Shown: one piece after another, positions 29,464-38,988 of the stretch | How the letters are laid out: each line of letters begins with the position of its first letter | Position numbering within the stretch: position 1 is the stretch's first letter | Origin: Pseudomonas sp. Bc-h | Lineage (GTDB): Bacteria > Pseudomonadota > Gammaproteobacteria > Pseudomonadales > Pseudomonadaceae | Direction of reading: 5' to 3' | Assembly (NCBI RefSeq): GCF_002080045.1 | Contig: NZ_MUIN01000001.1 | Span: forward strand, 318,930 to 382,929 | Length of the DNA: 64,000 nt | The notes under the pieces: generated by a model | What the model was told of the DNA's origin: nothing | Databases searched by the model: none | The model's input: the letters and a program-made list of their open reading frames with translations, nothing else | Translations under genes and position numbers: made by a program

Positions 29464-30861
29464 ATGAACGACATTTCCGCTCCCGAGCAATACGATCTGC
29501 AAACCGCTGCCCTCAAGGTGCCGCCGCACTCCATCGAGGCCGAACAGGCTGTGCTCGGTGGTCTGATGCTGGACAACAACGCTTGGGAACGTGTGCTGGA
29601 TCAGGTCTCGGACGGTGATTTCTATCGTCATGACCACCGTCTGATTTTCCGCGCCATTGCCAAGCTGGCCGACCAGAACCTGCCCATCGACGTCGTGACC
29701 CTGTCCGAGCAACTGGACAAAGAAGGTCAGACTTCACAGGTCGGCGGTCTGGGTTACCTGTCGGAGCTCGCAAAGAATATTCCGTCGGTCGCCAACATCA
29801 AAGCTTACGCCCAGATCGTGCGTCAGCGCGCGACCCTGCGCCAGTTGATTGGTATCAGCAACGAAATTGCCGACAGCGCGTTCAACCCGGAAGGGCGAAC
29901 CGCCGAGGAGATTCTCGACGAAGCCGAGCGGCAGATCTTCCAGATTGCTGAAGCGCGCCCCAAAACGGGTGGTCCGGTAGGCGTCAACGATCTGTTGACC
30001 AAGGCCATCGATCGCATCGACACCTTGTTCAATCTGGGTGAAGGCATCACCGGCCTGTCCACCGGTTACACCGATCTGGACGAGAAGACCAGCGGCTTGC
30101 AACCGTCCGATCTGATCATCGTCGCGGGCCGTCCGTCGATGGGCAAGACCACGTTCGCCATGAACCTGGTGGAGAACGCGGTGCTGCGCAGCGAAAAGGC
30201 CGTGCTGGTGTTCTCGCTCGAAATGCCAGGTGAATCGCTGATCATGCGTATGTTGTCCTCCCTTGGGCGTATCGATCAGACCAAGGTGCGTTCCGGTCAA
30301 CTGGACGACGACGATTGGCCGCGCCTGACTTCGGCGGTCAATCTGTTGAATGATCGCAAATTGTTCATCGATGACACCGCCGGTATCAGCCCGTCGGAAA
30401 TGCGCGCGCGGACTCGTCGCCTGGTTCGTGAGCATGGTGAAGTCGGGATGATCATGATCGACTACCTGCAGCTGATGCAGATTCCGGGCTCCAGCGGTGA
30501 CAACCGGACCAACGAGATTTCCGAGATCTCCCGTTCCCTGAAAGCCCTGGCCAAGGAATTCAACTGCCCTGTGGTGGCGCTCTCCCAGCTCAACCGCTCT
30601 CTCGAACAGCGACCCAACAAGCGCCCGGTTAACTCCGACTTGCGGGAATCCGGAGCGATCGAGCAGGACGCCGACGTCATCATGTTCGTGTACCGGGACG
30701 AGGTGTATCACCCGGAAACCGAGCACAAGGGCGTGGCTGAAATCATCATCGGCAAACAACGTAACGGCCCCATCGGCTTCGTTCGCTTGGCATTCATCGG
30801 TAAGTACACGCGCTTTGAGAATCTCGCGCCGGGTAGTTACAACTTTGATGACGATGAGTAA
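29464..30861 (+). CDS. dnaB: Replicative DNA helicase DnaB
   Basis: A 465-residue hexameric helicase that unwinds DNA at the replication fork. The N-terminal primase-contact domain (VPPHSIEAEQAVLGGLMLDN) is followed by the RecA-like motor with the P-loop VAGRPSMGKTTFAMNL near residue 223, MIMIDYLQLM and ESGAIEQDADVIMFVYRDE. I start at the ATG at 29464 (MNDISAPEQ), not the GTG two codons earlier. The alanine racemase gene that follows dnaB in some pseudomonads is not next to it here. Confidence 0.96.
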   Translation: MNDISAPEQYDLQTAALKVPPHSIEAEQAVLGGLMLDNNAWERVLDQVSDGDFYRHDHRLIFRAIAKLADQNLPIDVVTLSEQLDKEGQTSQVGGLGYLSELAKNIPSVANIKAYAQIVRQRATLRQLIGISNEIADSAFNPEGRTAEEILDEAERQIFQIAEARPKTGGPVGVNDLLTKAIDRIDTLFNLGEGITGLSTGYTDLDEKTSGLQPSDLIIVAGRPSMGKTTFAMNLVENAVLRSEKAVLVFSLEMPGESLIMRMLSSLGRIDQTKVRSGQLDDDDWPRLTSAVNLLNDRKLFIDDTAGISPSEMRARTRRLVREHGEVGMIMIDYLQLMQIPGSSGDNRTNEISEISRSLKALAKEFNCPVVALSQLNRSLEQRPNKRPVNSDLRESGAIEQDADVIMFVYRDEVYHPETEHKGVAEIIIGKQRNGPIGFVRLAFIGKYTRFENLAPGSYNFDDDE

Positions 30862-30965
30862 AACCTAGCCGCATAGTCGGAACTGGTTATTTTTTGTGCT
30901 ATTCTCCGCGCCGGCGATTTCCCGAGAGGAAGTCGCCTCCCTGATTACGAACACTGGTCATCGAC

Positions 30966-33275
30966 ATGCAAGCAGCCAAGCCGTTATTTGACTATCCGAA
31001 GTACTGGGCCGAATGTTTCGGACCTGCGCCCTTCCTGCCGATGAGCCGGGAAGAGATGGATCAGCTTGGCTGGGATTCCTGCGACATCATCATCGTCACC
31101 GGTGATGCCTACGTCGACCATCCGTCTTTTGGTATGGCGATCATTGGCCGACTGCTGGAGTCGCAAGGCTTCCGCGTCGGGATCATTGCCCAGCCGGACT
31201 GGAAATCCAAAGACGACTTCATGAAGCTGGGCGAGCCGAATCTGTTCTTCGGTGTCGCGGCTGGCAACATGGACTCGATGATCAATCGCTACACCGCCGA
31301 CAAGAAAATCCGCTCCGACGATGCCTACACGCCGGGCGGCATGGCCGGCAAACGTCCGGATCGTGCGAGCCTGGTCTACAGCCAGCGCTGTAAGGAAGCC
31401 TACAAAAATGTGCCGATCGTGCTCGGCGGCATCGAGGCTTCGCTGCGCCGTATCGCGCACTACGACTACTGGCAGGACAAAGTCCGCAATTCTATTCTGA
31501 TTGACGCCAGCGCCGACATCCTGCTGTACGGCAACGCCGAGCGGGCCATCGTAGAGGTCGCCAATCGCCTGTCCTACGGCGAGAAGATCGAGAACATCAC
31601 CGATGTGCGTGGGACGGCATTCATTCGTCGAGACACGCCTGAAGGCTGGTACGAAGTCGATTCCACGCGCATCGACCGTCCGGGCAAGGTCGACAAGATC
31701 ATCAACCCGTACGTCAACACTCAGGACACTCAGGCCTGCGCCATCGAGCAGGAAAAAGGCCCGGTCGAAGATCCTAATGAAGCCAAGGTCGTGCAGATTC
31801 TGGCTAGCCCCCGGATGACCCGCGACAAGACCGTGATTCGCCTGCCGTCGATGGAAAAAGTGCGCAACGACGCTGTCCTCTACGCTCACGCCAACCGCGT
31901 TCTGCACCTTGAGACCAACCCCGGTAACGCCCGTGCGCTGGTTCAGAAGCACGGCGAAGTCGATGTCTGGTTCAACCCTCCGCCAATTCCGATGACCACC
32001 GAAGAAATGGACTACGTGTTCGGCATGCCGTACGCGCGGATCCCGCATCCTGTTTACGGCAAGGAAAAGATCCCGGCCTACGACATGATCCGTTTTTCGG
32101 TGAACATCATGCGGGGCTGCTTTGGTGGCTGCACATTCTGCTCGATCACTGAGCACGAAGGCCGGATCATCCAGAACCGCTCTCACGATTCGATCATTCG
32201 CGAGATCGAAGAAATCCGCGATAAGGTCCCGGGCTTCACCGGCGTCATTTCCGACCTCGGCGGCCCGACCGCGAACATGTATCGCATCGCCTGCAAGAGC
32301 CCGGAAATCGAATCCGCGTGCCGCAAGCCGTCCTGCGTGTTCCCTGGTATCTGCCCGAACCTGAATACCGACCACTCGGCGCTGATCCAGCTGTATCGCA
32401 GTGCGCGGGAATTGCCGGGCGTGAAGAAGATCCTGATTGCCTCCGGTCTGCGTTACGACCTGGCCGTCGAGTCGCCTGAATACGTCAAGGAGCTGGTGAC
32501 GCACCACGTCGGTGGTTACCTGAAGATCGCCCCGGAGCACACCGAGGAAGGTCCGCTCAACCAGATGATGAAGCCGGGCATTGGCAGCTACGACAAGTTC
32601 AAGCGCATGTTCGAGAAGTACTCGAAAGAGGCGGGCAAGGAGCAGTACCTGATCCCGTATTTCATCGCGGCTCACCCGGGCACCACCGATGAAGACATGA
32701 TGAACCTGGCGCTGTGGCTCAAGGGCAATGGTTTCCGTGCCGACCAGGTGCAGGCGTTCTATCCGTCGCCGATGGCCAGTGCGACTGCCATGTATCACTC
32801 AGGCAAGAACCCACTGCGCAAGGTCACGTACAAGAGTGACTCGGTCACCATCGTCAAGAGTGAGGAGCAGCGTCGCCTGCACAAGGCGTTCTTGCGTTAT
32901 CACGACCCCAAGGGCTGGCCGATGCTGCGCGAGGCGCTGGAGCGTATGGGCCGTTCAGATCTTATCGGTTCGGGCAAAAACCAGCTGATCCCGCTGCATC
33001 AGCCTGAGACTGACAGCTATCAGAGCGCTCGCCGCAAGAACTCGACGCCTGCCGGCAGCCACAAGGTCGCCAAGACTACGAAGATTCTCACGCAGCACAC
33101 TGGCCTGCCTCCGCGCGCGAGCGATGGTGGCAAGCCGTGGGACAAACGCGAGGAAGCCAAGGCCGCTGCGGCTGCCCGCAACAAGCAGGCAGCCAAGGAT
33201 CGCGCCGATGCTGCCAAGGGTGGTAAGGGCGGTCAGAGCAAGAAGCCGTCGCGTCAACCGGTGTTCCCTCGGTAA
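30966..33275 (+). CDS. ygiQ: YgiQ family radical SAM protein
   Basis: A 769-residue radical S-adenosylmethionine enzyme of the UPF0313 family, with no settled reaction. The cluster-binding cysteines are Cys385, Cys389 and Cys392 in [18 protein letters not shown]. The N-terminal part ([20 protein letters not shown]) resembles a B12-binding-like domain, as usual for the family. A basic tail rich in Ala, Lys and Arg takes up the last 70 residues. The ATG at 30966 is preceded by a small hairpin (GCGATTTCC with GGAAGTCGC, 30914-30936). It stands alone. Confidence 0.9.
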   Translation: MQAAKPLFDYPKYWAECFGPAPFLPMSREEMDQLGWDSCDIIIVTGDAYVDHPSFGMAIIGRLLESQGFRVGIIAQPDWKSKDDFMKLGEPNLFFGVAAGNMDSMINRYTADKKIRSDDAYTPGGMAGKRPDRASLVYSQRCKEAYKNVPIVLGGIEASLRRIAHYDYWQDKVRNSILIDASADILLYGNAERAIVEVANRLSYGEKIENITDVRGTAFIRRDTPEGWYEVDSTRIDRPGKVDKIINPYVNTQDTQACAIEQEKGPVEDPNEAKVVQILASPRMTRDKTVIRLPSMEKVRNDAVLYAHANRVLHLETNPGNARALVQKHGEVDVWFNPPPIPMTTEEMDYVFGMPYARIPHPVYGKEKIPAYDMIRFSVNIMRGCFGGCTFCSITEHEGRIIQNRSHDSIIREIEEIRDKVPGFTGVISDLGGPTANMYRIACKSPEIESACRKPSCVFPGICPNLNTDHSALIQLYRSARELPGVKKILIASGLRYDLAVESPEYVKELVTHHVGGYLKIAPEHTEEGPLNQMMKPGIGSYDKFKRMFEKYSKEAGKEQYLIPYFIAAHPGTTDEDMMNLALWLKGNGFRADQVQAFYPSPMASATAMYHSGKNPLRKVTYKSDSVTIVKSEEQRRLHKAFLRYHDPKGWPMLREALERMGRSDLIGSGKNQLIPLHQPETDSYQSARRKNSTPAGSHKVAKTTKILTQHTGLPPRASDGGKPWDKREEAKAAAAARNKQAAKDRADAAKGGKGGQSKKPSRQPVFPR

Positions 33276-33292
33276 TCAGCCGGATGCAATAA

Positions 33293-33320
33293 AAAACGCC
33301 AGCTTTCGAGCTGGCGTTTT
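33293..33320. terminator. Bidirectional terminator between ygiQ and hcp
   Basis: A perfect 12-bp stem, AAAACGCCAGCT with AGCTGGCGTTTT, closed by a TTCG loop and flanked by A and T runs. It serves both converging genes; it ends 5 bases from the hcp stop. Confidence 0.9.
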
Positions 33321-33325
33321 GCGTT

Positions 33326-33814
33326 TTAGATCTTCACGTTTTCGCGGATATTCCAGCCAAACTTGACCGGGCCGCCGTCCTTGGCCCCGTCTGCCTGTTG
33401 CGGCTGGTAGGCGACTTCAACCTTACCGAAGTTAAGTTCGATGTGCTCCCTCAACGTTTCGTCGCCGCTGCCTGCATCGGTCTGATATGACGCGATCATC
33501 ACTTCTTTCAGTGTGATGATCATGTATTCCACCGGCGCGCTGCCGCCAGCCTTGCGCACCGTCAGCGTGGCTTCGGGATAATGCTTGCCGCTCGAGCAAG
33601 CCATCATGAGGTTCGGCGAAGCCTTGTCCAGCGACTTGTTCAAGCTCAGGTTCTGCATGGTCACCTTGCCCGCACCCCCGCCACCGCCCTGATGCATCGA
33701 GCCAGATTGCGCCATACCCCACTGCAACGATTGAATGTCGATTTCTTCCTTGTGAGCACTGTCCATCGACTCACCCTTGATATCGCCAAGCTTCAAAAAC
33801 ATATCGATTGCCAT
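33326..33814 (-). CDS. hcp: Type VI secretion tube protein Hcp
   Basis: A 162-residue protein matching the length of the classical Hcp1 tube subunit. It starts MAIDMFLKLGDIKGES and shows the family segments GKVTMQNLSLNKSLDKASP, LMMACSSGKHYPEATL and YMIITLKEVMIASYQ. Hexameric rings of Hcp stack into the secretion tube and also carry small effectors inside. The ATG at 33814 has CAGGGAG before it; a longer frame upstream lacks a ribosome site. No other type VI structural gene is in the window, so this is an isolated copy. It diverges from the next gene with a 188-base gap. Confidence 0.93.
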   Translation of the reverse strand: MAIDMFLKLGDIKGESMDSAHKEEIDIQSLQWGMAQSGSMHQGGGGGAGKVTMQNLSLNKSLDKASPNLMMACSSGKHYPEATLTVRKAGGSAPVEYMIITLKEVMIASYQTDAGSGDETLREHIELNFGKVEVAYQPQQADGAKDGGPVKFGWNIRENVKI

Positions 33815-34002
33815 GAAATACTCCCTGAAAAAATAGTCGTCGACGAGTTGTCGTCGCGCACCTTTTCTCACCGGGAGGTTGATCGCAATACGTTGGGCGC
33901 ATATCGGGACCGTTCATACGAAACAAAGAAAGTCTTCCTACAGCGCGAGGGTCATTGACTGCCTAATCTCGCCCACTCTCAGCCAAAACAAAGGGAAAAG
34001 GA

Positions 34003-34920
34003 ATGAGCGGGCTATCACTGCGGGATGGTTTTTCCGTCGCGCGAAGTCAAGCGAGGGATCGCATAGAAAACGCTATTGATCTCAAGCAGCTGTTCCGCGT
34101 GATCGATGCTGATCCGGCCATCGTTGGGGCCGGTGTCGTTTACATCGATAGCGATTTCAATGTCGTGACGCTGAGGGAGTTTCAACCGATTTGCAGCGTG
34201 GCCGTCAAACGTGTGGTCTTGCGGGAACCACCCAGATATATGGGGGCGCAAGCGTTCGTACGTGCGTTGGAGAGCAATCCAAGGGAGTCACAGATCGTCA
34301 AGGAAAGCATTAGCGCTGCCGTAGCATGCACGGAAGCTGTGCTTAGCTGGATAGTTGTGATTAGTGGAAGTGCATTGATTCCTTTTACTGCTGGTAGTTC
34401 TGCCGTGTTCACCACATTGTGGTTGGCTTCGGCTTTGGCTGGAACTGCTCAATGTACGGTGGGGCTTGGACGGGTGGTCTATGAGTCAGTTGACCCTGCA
34501 GTGATCGACATCCTTGATTCGAATGAATGGTACGAAACGACCATGAATGTGCTGGACTTTATTACTTTGGGTGGCGCCAGCGTGTCGATTGCCGGGACGG
34601 GGATACTTAAAAGGGTGATGCTGAAGACGACAGGTAAATCCATCCGCCAAGGGGTAAAAGGCCTTAGCCGCCAGGAGAGCTATCAGCTTACAACTGAGCT
34701 GCTGTCTATCAGGCATCCAGAGCTAAAGTTTAAACTGATAAAACTCGAACGTATTGCAAAGAGACTTCCTAAACGATTTACCCCAATAGAAGTAAAAAGC
34801 AGCTTGCAGGTACAGATAAAAGACCTGTGGGCGGGACGGTTGGCTGTAGTGGGAAGCATTATCTCGGGAAATCTAACTCCAATAGCGCTAGGTATTTATG
34901 GAGAGGTGGTCAACCCATGA
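34003..34920 (+). CDS. Putative Hcp-associated, membrane-active type VI effector
   Basis: A 305-residue protein of unknown family. No enzyme motif is seen. Hydrophobic, small-residue-rich segments lie at about residues 103-127 (SAAVACTEAVLSWIVVISGS), 133-155, 184-203 (DFITLGGASVSIAGTGIL) and 278-299, with a Lys/Arg-rich stretch between 204 and 260. That layout fits a pore-forming or membrane-inserting toxin. It has no signal peptide, as expected for a type VI cargo. The context is a divergent hcp gene and an overlapping small membrane protein downstream (ATGA). Codon and base use look more AT-rich than the neighbours, a sign of transfer. The ATG follows AAAGGGAAAAGGA. Function is an inference from context. 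Confidence 0.6.
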   Translation: MSGLSLRDGFSVARSQARDRIENAIDLKQLFRVIDADPAIVGAGVVYIDSDFNVVTLREFQPICSVAVKRVVLREPPRYMGAQAFVRALESNPRESQIVKESISAAVACTEAVLSWIVVISGSALIPFTAGSSAVFTTLWLASALAGTAQCTVGLGRVVYESVDPAVIDILDSNEWYETTMNVLDFITLGGASVSIAGTGILKRVMLKTTGKSIRQGVKGLSRQESYQLTTELLSIRHPELKFKLIKLERIAKRLPKRFTPIEVKSSLQVQIKDLWAGRLAVVGSIISGNLTPIALGIYGEVVNP

Positions 34921-35393
34921 GACCTCTGCAGCTTTTATTATTCATGCGCCGCTACTTTCCTACGTTTATGGCAGGGATTTTTGCGGGAATATTTTCGATC
35001 GTGTTTGTTCTGGTGCTTTACATTGAGGCGTTTCTTCGCCCGATCAAACCGGCTGACGGCGTGGAGTGGCTGCTTGGCGGTGCCCTAATTGCAGTGGGCT
35101 ATATGTGCGTCTGCCATTTTTTTTTGGTATGGGGCCGAGTGCTTTGGGTCTGGGGCATAGCGTTCCTGTTCGTCACTTGTCTGGGCGCCGCACTTCCCAT
35201 CATTGAATATCGTCCAGTCAAAGTCCTATATTTTTTCGCTTTGCTTGCTCCATTGATCGGTTTGCTGGTCCTCAATTCAAATCGTCATCGAAAAATGAGA
35301 AAGATTCTGGTCCTCGTGCGTAATAAGCGAAAACGGTTTCTCGGTATCCGCAAAGCCCGTCTAGGCCGATTAACGGCCGGACGGCGCAAATAA
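34917..35393 (+). CDS. Putative immunity membrane protein
   Basis: A 158-residue protein with four predicted membrane helices at about residues 14-40, 51-72, 76-96 and 101-119, followed by a very basic cytoplasmic tail (residues 121-158) with 17 Lys or Arg. It overlaps the stop of the putative effector by 4 bases, so the two are translated together. Small multi-helix inner-membrane proteins of this kind protect against pore-forming type VI effectors. A run of nine T (35117-35125) lies inside the frame. I do not recognise the family; an unrelated membrane protein cannot be ruled out. Confidence 0.55.
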   Translation: MRPLQLLLFMRRYFPTFMAGIFAGIFSIVFVLVLYIEAFLRPIKPADGVEWLLGGALIAVGYMCVCHFFLVWGRVLWVWGIAFLFVTCLGAALPIIEYRPVKVLYFFALLAPLIGLLVLNSNRHRKMRKILVLVRNKRKRFLGIRKARLGRLTAGRRK

Positions 35394-35563
35394 CTCCACC
35401 TGCCTCATTTACGTGCGACCCTTGCACCATCCGCCGAAGCTGGCGCAATTTTGGTGCTGTGCTTAGCTGAGCGGGCACCCTCAACGCCGAAGGCGCCTGA
35501 CTTGCCCGGATGGCATAAGTCTTGCGCGGTTCCGCTACCGTCCAGGCTCGCAGGAGGCACGCC

Positions 35564-38500
35564 GTGTCGATTCACATTGCCTTGCACCACGTCACGCATT
35601 ACCGCTACGAACGAGCGGTAGAACTGGGTCCGCAGATTGTGCGCTTGCGTCCTGCGGCTCACAGCCGCACGCGTGTGTTGTCCTATTCGCTGAAAGTCCT
35701 GCCCGAGAATCACTTCATCAACTGGCAACAGGACCCGCAGGGTAATTACCTGGCGCGGTTGGTGTTTCCCGAGAAGACCGACGAGCTGCGCATCGAAGTC
35801 GATCTGGTTGCCGAAATGGCGGTGTTCAACCCGTTCGACTTCTTCCTGGAGCCCTACGCCGACAAGATCCCGTTCACTTACGCCAATGAAGAGCATCGCG
35901 AGCTGCTGCCGTATCTGGAGAAGCTGCCGCTGACGCCGCGCTTTCAGGCGTATCTGGACAGCATCGATCGCACGCCGATACCGGCCATCGACTTTCTGGT
36001 GAATCTAAACCAGCGACTGGCCCACGACATCGGCTATCTGATCCGTATGGAGCCAGGTATCCAGACACCTGAGTTCACCCTGGAAAACGCCTCTGGCTCG
36101 TGCCGTGACTCTGCCTGGTTGCTGGTGCAGTTGCTGCGTCACCTGGGGCTGGCGGCCAGATTTGTTTCCGGCTACCTGATTCAACTAAAAGCCGATCTAG
36201 AGGCGTTGGACGGGCCATCCGGCACCGATGTCGATTTCACCGATCTGCATGCCTGGTGCGAGGTGTATTTGCCCGGCGCCGGTTGGGTCGGCCTGGACGC
36301 GACATCCGGTTTGTTTGCCGGTGAGGGCCACATTCCGCTGGCGTGCAGCCCCGAACCGTCTTCGGCGGCGCCGATCAGTGGTCTGGTCGAGCCCTGCGAA
36401 ACCGAATTCAGCCACGAGATGTCGGTAGAGCGCATATGGGAAGCGCCGCGAGTCACCAAGCCTTACACCGATGAGCAATGGCTGGAGATACAGGCGCTGG
36501 GCCGACGGATCGACGGCGACCTGATCGCTCATGACGTGCGCTTGACCATGGGCGGCGAACCGACGTTCGTGTCCATCGATGATCGCGATGGCGATGAATG
36601 GAATACAGCGGCACTCGGACCGAAAAAACGGGTGTTGTCTGCCGAGCTGTTCCAGCGCATGCGCAAACATTACGCGCCACAGGGCATCGTGCACTTCGGC
36701 CAGGGCAAGTGGTATCCGGGCGAGCAACTGCCGCGCTGGTCGCTAAACTGCTTTTGGCGCAAGGACGGTCAGCCGGTCTGGCGTAACAATGCGTTGATTG
36801 CCGATGAAAGCGAAGACTACGGCACCGACAGCGAGACCGCTGGACGCTTTCTGCGCAGCATTGCCGAGCGGCTGAAATTGCCGGCGCGTTATGTGTTCCC
36901 GGCTTACGAAGACAATTTCTATTACTTGTGGCGCGAAGGCGCACTGCCGAAGAACGTCAGTGCCGAAGATTCTCGTCTTGGGGATGAACTTGAGCGCGCG
37001 AGACTGAGCAAAGTGTTCTCCCAGGGGCTGGACAAGGTCATAGGCCATGTTTTGCCGTTGGCGCGCACTGCGGCCGATGATCGTTGGCAGAGCGGGCGCT
37101 GGTACCTGCGTGACGAGCACTGTCGTCTGGTGCCGGGAGACTCACCGCTGGGCTACCGCTTGCCGTTGGCGTCGCAACCTTGGGTGAAGGCGGCCGAGTA
37201 CCCCTACATCCACCCGACGGACCACAACCAGGAGTTTGCGGATCTGCCGGGTCGCAATGAGGTCCAGTCTCGCCTCGATGGGCTGACCGAGCACAAGGAT
37301 CCGCATGCTGAAAAAGTCCCAGCCATCGATGAGTCAGCCGACTGGCTGACCCGCACCGCACTGGGGGCCGAAGTGCGCGGCGGTCGTCTGTACCTGTTCA
37401 TGCCACCTCTGCAATCCCTTGAGGCCTATCTGGAACTCGTGGCGGCCATCGAATCGACCGCAGAGGAGCTGCACTGCCCGGTTTTGCTGGAAGGCTACGA
37501 GCCGCCGAGCGATCCGCGGCTGGCCAATTTCCGCATTACGCCCGATCCGGGAGTGATTGAGGTGAACGTGCAGCCGTCGTCGAGTTGGGACGAGTTGGTC
37601 GAGCGCACTGAGTTCTTGTACGAACAGGCGCGACTGACCCGGCTGACCACCGAGAAATTCATGATCGACGGGCGCCATACCGGCACCGGCGGCGGCAACC
37701 ACTTCGTGCTTGGGGGCGCCACGCCAGGCGATTCGCCTTTCCTGCGTCGCCCTGACTTGCTGCGCAGCTTGCTCAGTTACTGGCACAACCATCCATCGCT
37801 GTCGTATCTGTTTTCCGGGCTGTTCGTTGGCCCGACTTCACAGGCGCCGCGTGTGGACGAGGCGCGCAATGACTCGCTGTACGAATTGGAGATCGCCTTT
37901 TCGCAGATGCCTTCGCCCGGCGAGGAGTGCCCGCCCTGGTTGGTGGATCGTTTGCTGCGCAACTTGCTGATCGACGTCACCGGCAATACGCACCGCGCGG
38001 AATTCTGCATCGACAAGCTGTATTCGCCGGATGGCGCGACGGGCCGTCTGGGCCTGCTGGAACTGCGCGCGTTCGAGATGCCACCTCATGCGCGCATGAG
38101 CCTGGCGCAGCAGTTATTGCTTCGTGCGCTGGTCGCACGGTTCTGGCAGGAGCCTTACGCACCGCCAAAACTGGCACGTTGGGGCAACGAGCTGCACGAC
38201 CGTTTCATGCTGCCGCACTTCATCGAGCAGGACTTCGCCGATGTCATCGTCGAGCTTAACGCTGCTGGCTATCCGGTGCGGGCCGAGTGGTTCGCGGCGC
38301 ATCTGGAATTCCGCTTCCCGAAAGTCGGCGATTACGCGGTCAGTGGCATCGAACTGGAACTGCGTCAGGCGCTGGAACCCTGGCATGTCCTGGGCGAGGA
38401 GGGCGCGGCGGGCGGTGCGGTTCGTTACGTGGATTCGTCCCTTGAACGATTGCAGTTGAAGGTCACGGGACTGCCGCCGCAGCGCTACATGCTGACCTGC

Positions 38501-38857
38501 AACGGCGTTCCCGTGCCGCTGCAACCCACCGGGCGCATCGGCGAGTTCGTCGCGGGCGTGCGTTATCGCGCCTGGCAGCCGTTCAATGCCTTGCAACCGA
38601 CCATCCCGGTCCACGCGCCACTGGTTTTCGACATCCTTGATACATGGATGCAGCGTTCCCTGGGCGGCTGCGAGTATCATGTCGCGCATCCTGGTGGTCG
38701 CAACTACGAAACCCTGCCGGTGAACGCCAATGAGGCCGAGAGCCGGCGCCTGTCGCGGTTTTTCCGCGTCGGCCACAGCCCCGGCAAACTGGCGGTCCCT
38801 GCGCTGACCATCAATGATGAAATGCCCATGACGCTGGATCTGCGTCTGCATCGATAA
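35564..38857 (+). CDS. Transglutaminase-DUF2126 fusion protein
   Basis: A 1097-residue cytoplasmic protein. The first 300 residues are a transglutaminase-like protease fold with its N-terminal beta domain; the triad is Cys180 (SGSCRDSAW), His229 (DLHAWCEVY) and Asp245 (GLDATSG). The rest is the large DUF2126 domain, with the conserved LTMGGEPTFVSIDDRDGDEW start near residue 327. Iyer, Aravind and colleagues grouped this family with ATP-grasp amidoligases in predicted peptide-making or tagging clusters. The GTG at 35564 follows AGGAGG. It is followed by the ATP-grasp gene after 131 bases, with a small GC hairpin in the gap. Confidence 0.88.
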   Translation: MSIHIALHHVTHYRYERAVELGPQIVRLRPAAHSRTRVLSYSLKVLPENHFINWQQDPQGNYLARLVFPEKTDELRIEVDLVAEMAVFNPFDFFLEPYADKIPFTYANEEHRELLPYLEKLPLTPRFQAYLDSIDRTPIPAIDFLVNLNQRLAHDIGYLIRMEPGIQTPEFTLENASGSCRDSAWLLVQLLRHLGLAARFVSGYLIQLKADLEALDGPSGTDVDFTDLHAWCEVYLPGAGWVGLDATSGLFAGEGHIPLACSPEPSSAAPISGLVEPCETEFSHEMSVERIWEAPRVTKPYTDEQWLEIQALGRRIDGDLIAHDVRLTMGGEPTFVSIDDRDGDEWNTAALGPKKRVLSAELFQRMRKHYAPQGIVHFGQGKWYPGEQLPRWSLNCFWRKDGQPVWRNNALIADESEDYGTDSETAGRFLRSIAERLKLPARYVFPAYEDNFYYLWREGALPKNVSAEDSRLGDELERARLSKVFSQGLDKVIGHVLPLARTAADDRWQSGRWYLRDEHCRLVPGDSPLGYRLPLASQPWVKAAEYPYIHPTDHNQEFADLPGRNEVQSRLDGLTEHKDPHAEKVPAIDESADWLTRTALGAEVRGGRLYLFMPPLQSLEAYLELVAAIESTAEELHCPVLLEGYEPPSDPRLANFRITPDPGVIEVNVQPSSSWDELVERTEFLYEQARLTRLTTEKFMIDGRHTGTGGGNHFVLGGATPGDSPFLRRPDLLRSLLSYWHNHPSLSYLFSGLFVGPTSQAPRVDEARNDSLYELEIAFSQMPSPGEECPPWLVDRLLRNLLIDVTGNTHRAEFCIDKLYSPDGATGRLGLLELRAFEMPPHARMSLAQQLLLRALVARFWQEPYAPPKLARWGNELHDRFMLPHFIEQDFADVIVELNAAGYPVRAEWFAAHLEFRFPKVGDYAVSGIELELRQALEPWHVLGEEGAAGGAVRYVDSSLERLQLKVTGLPPQRYMLTCNGVPVPLQPTGRIGEFVAGVRYRAWQPFNALQPTIPVHAPLVFDILDTWMQRSLGGCEYHVAHPGGRNYETLPVNANEAESRRLSRFFRVGHSPGKLAVPALTINDEMPMTLDLRLHR

Positions 38858-38988
38858 CGGCCCGCACGGGTTGCCCGACACGAGCTGTCGGGCCGCCTGG
38901 CTTAGAGAGCGGCCGCAGGGAAGCGAGCCACTGCGTGTCACGTTGTCTGCGCTAATCTGAGTTGTTCCAGCTGTCTGCCGAGCCTTCC

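Noticed and set aside
30914..30936. The hairpin before ygiQ as a riboswitch
   Set aside because: It is a single 9-bp stem with no conserved loop or expression platform that I can recognise.
38872..38893. The GC hairpin CCCGACA/TGTCGGG between the DUF2126 and ATP-grasp genes as a terminator
   Set aside because: No T run follows and the genes belong to one known cassette; it may only slow transcription or affect mRNA processing.
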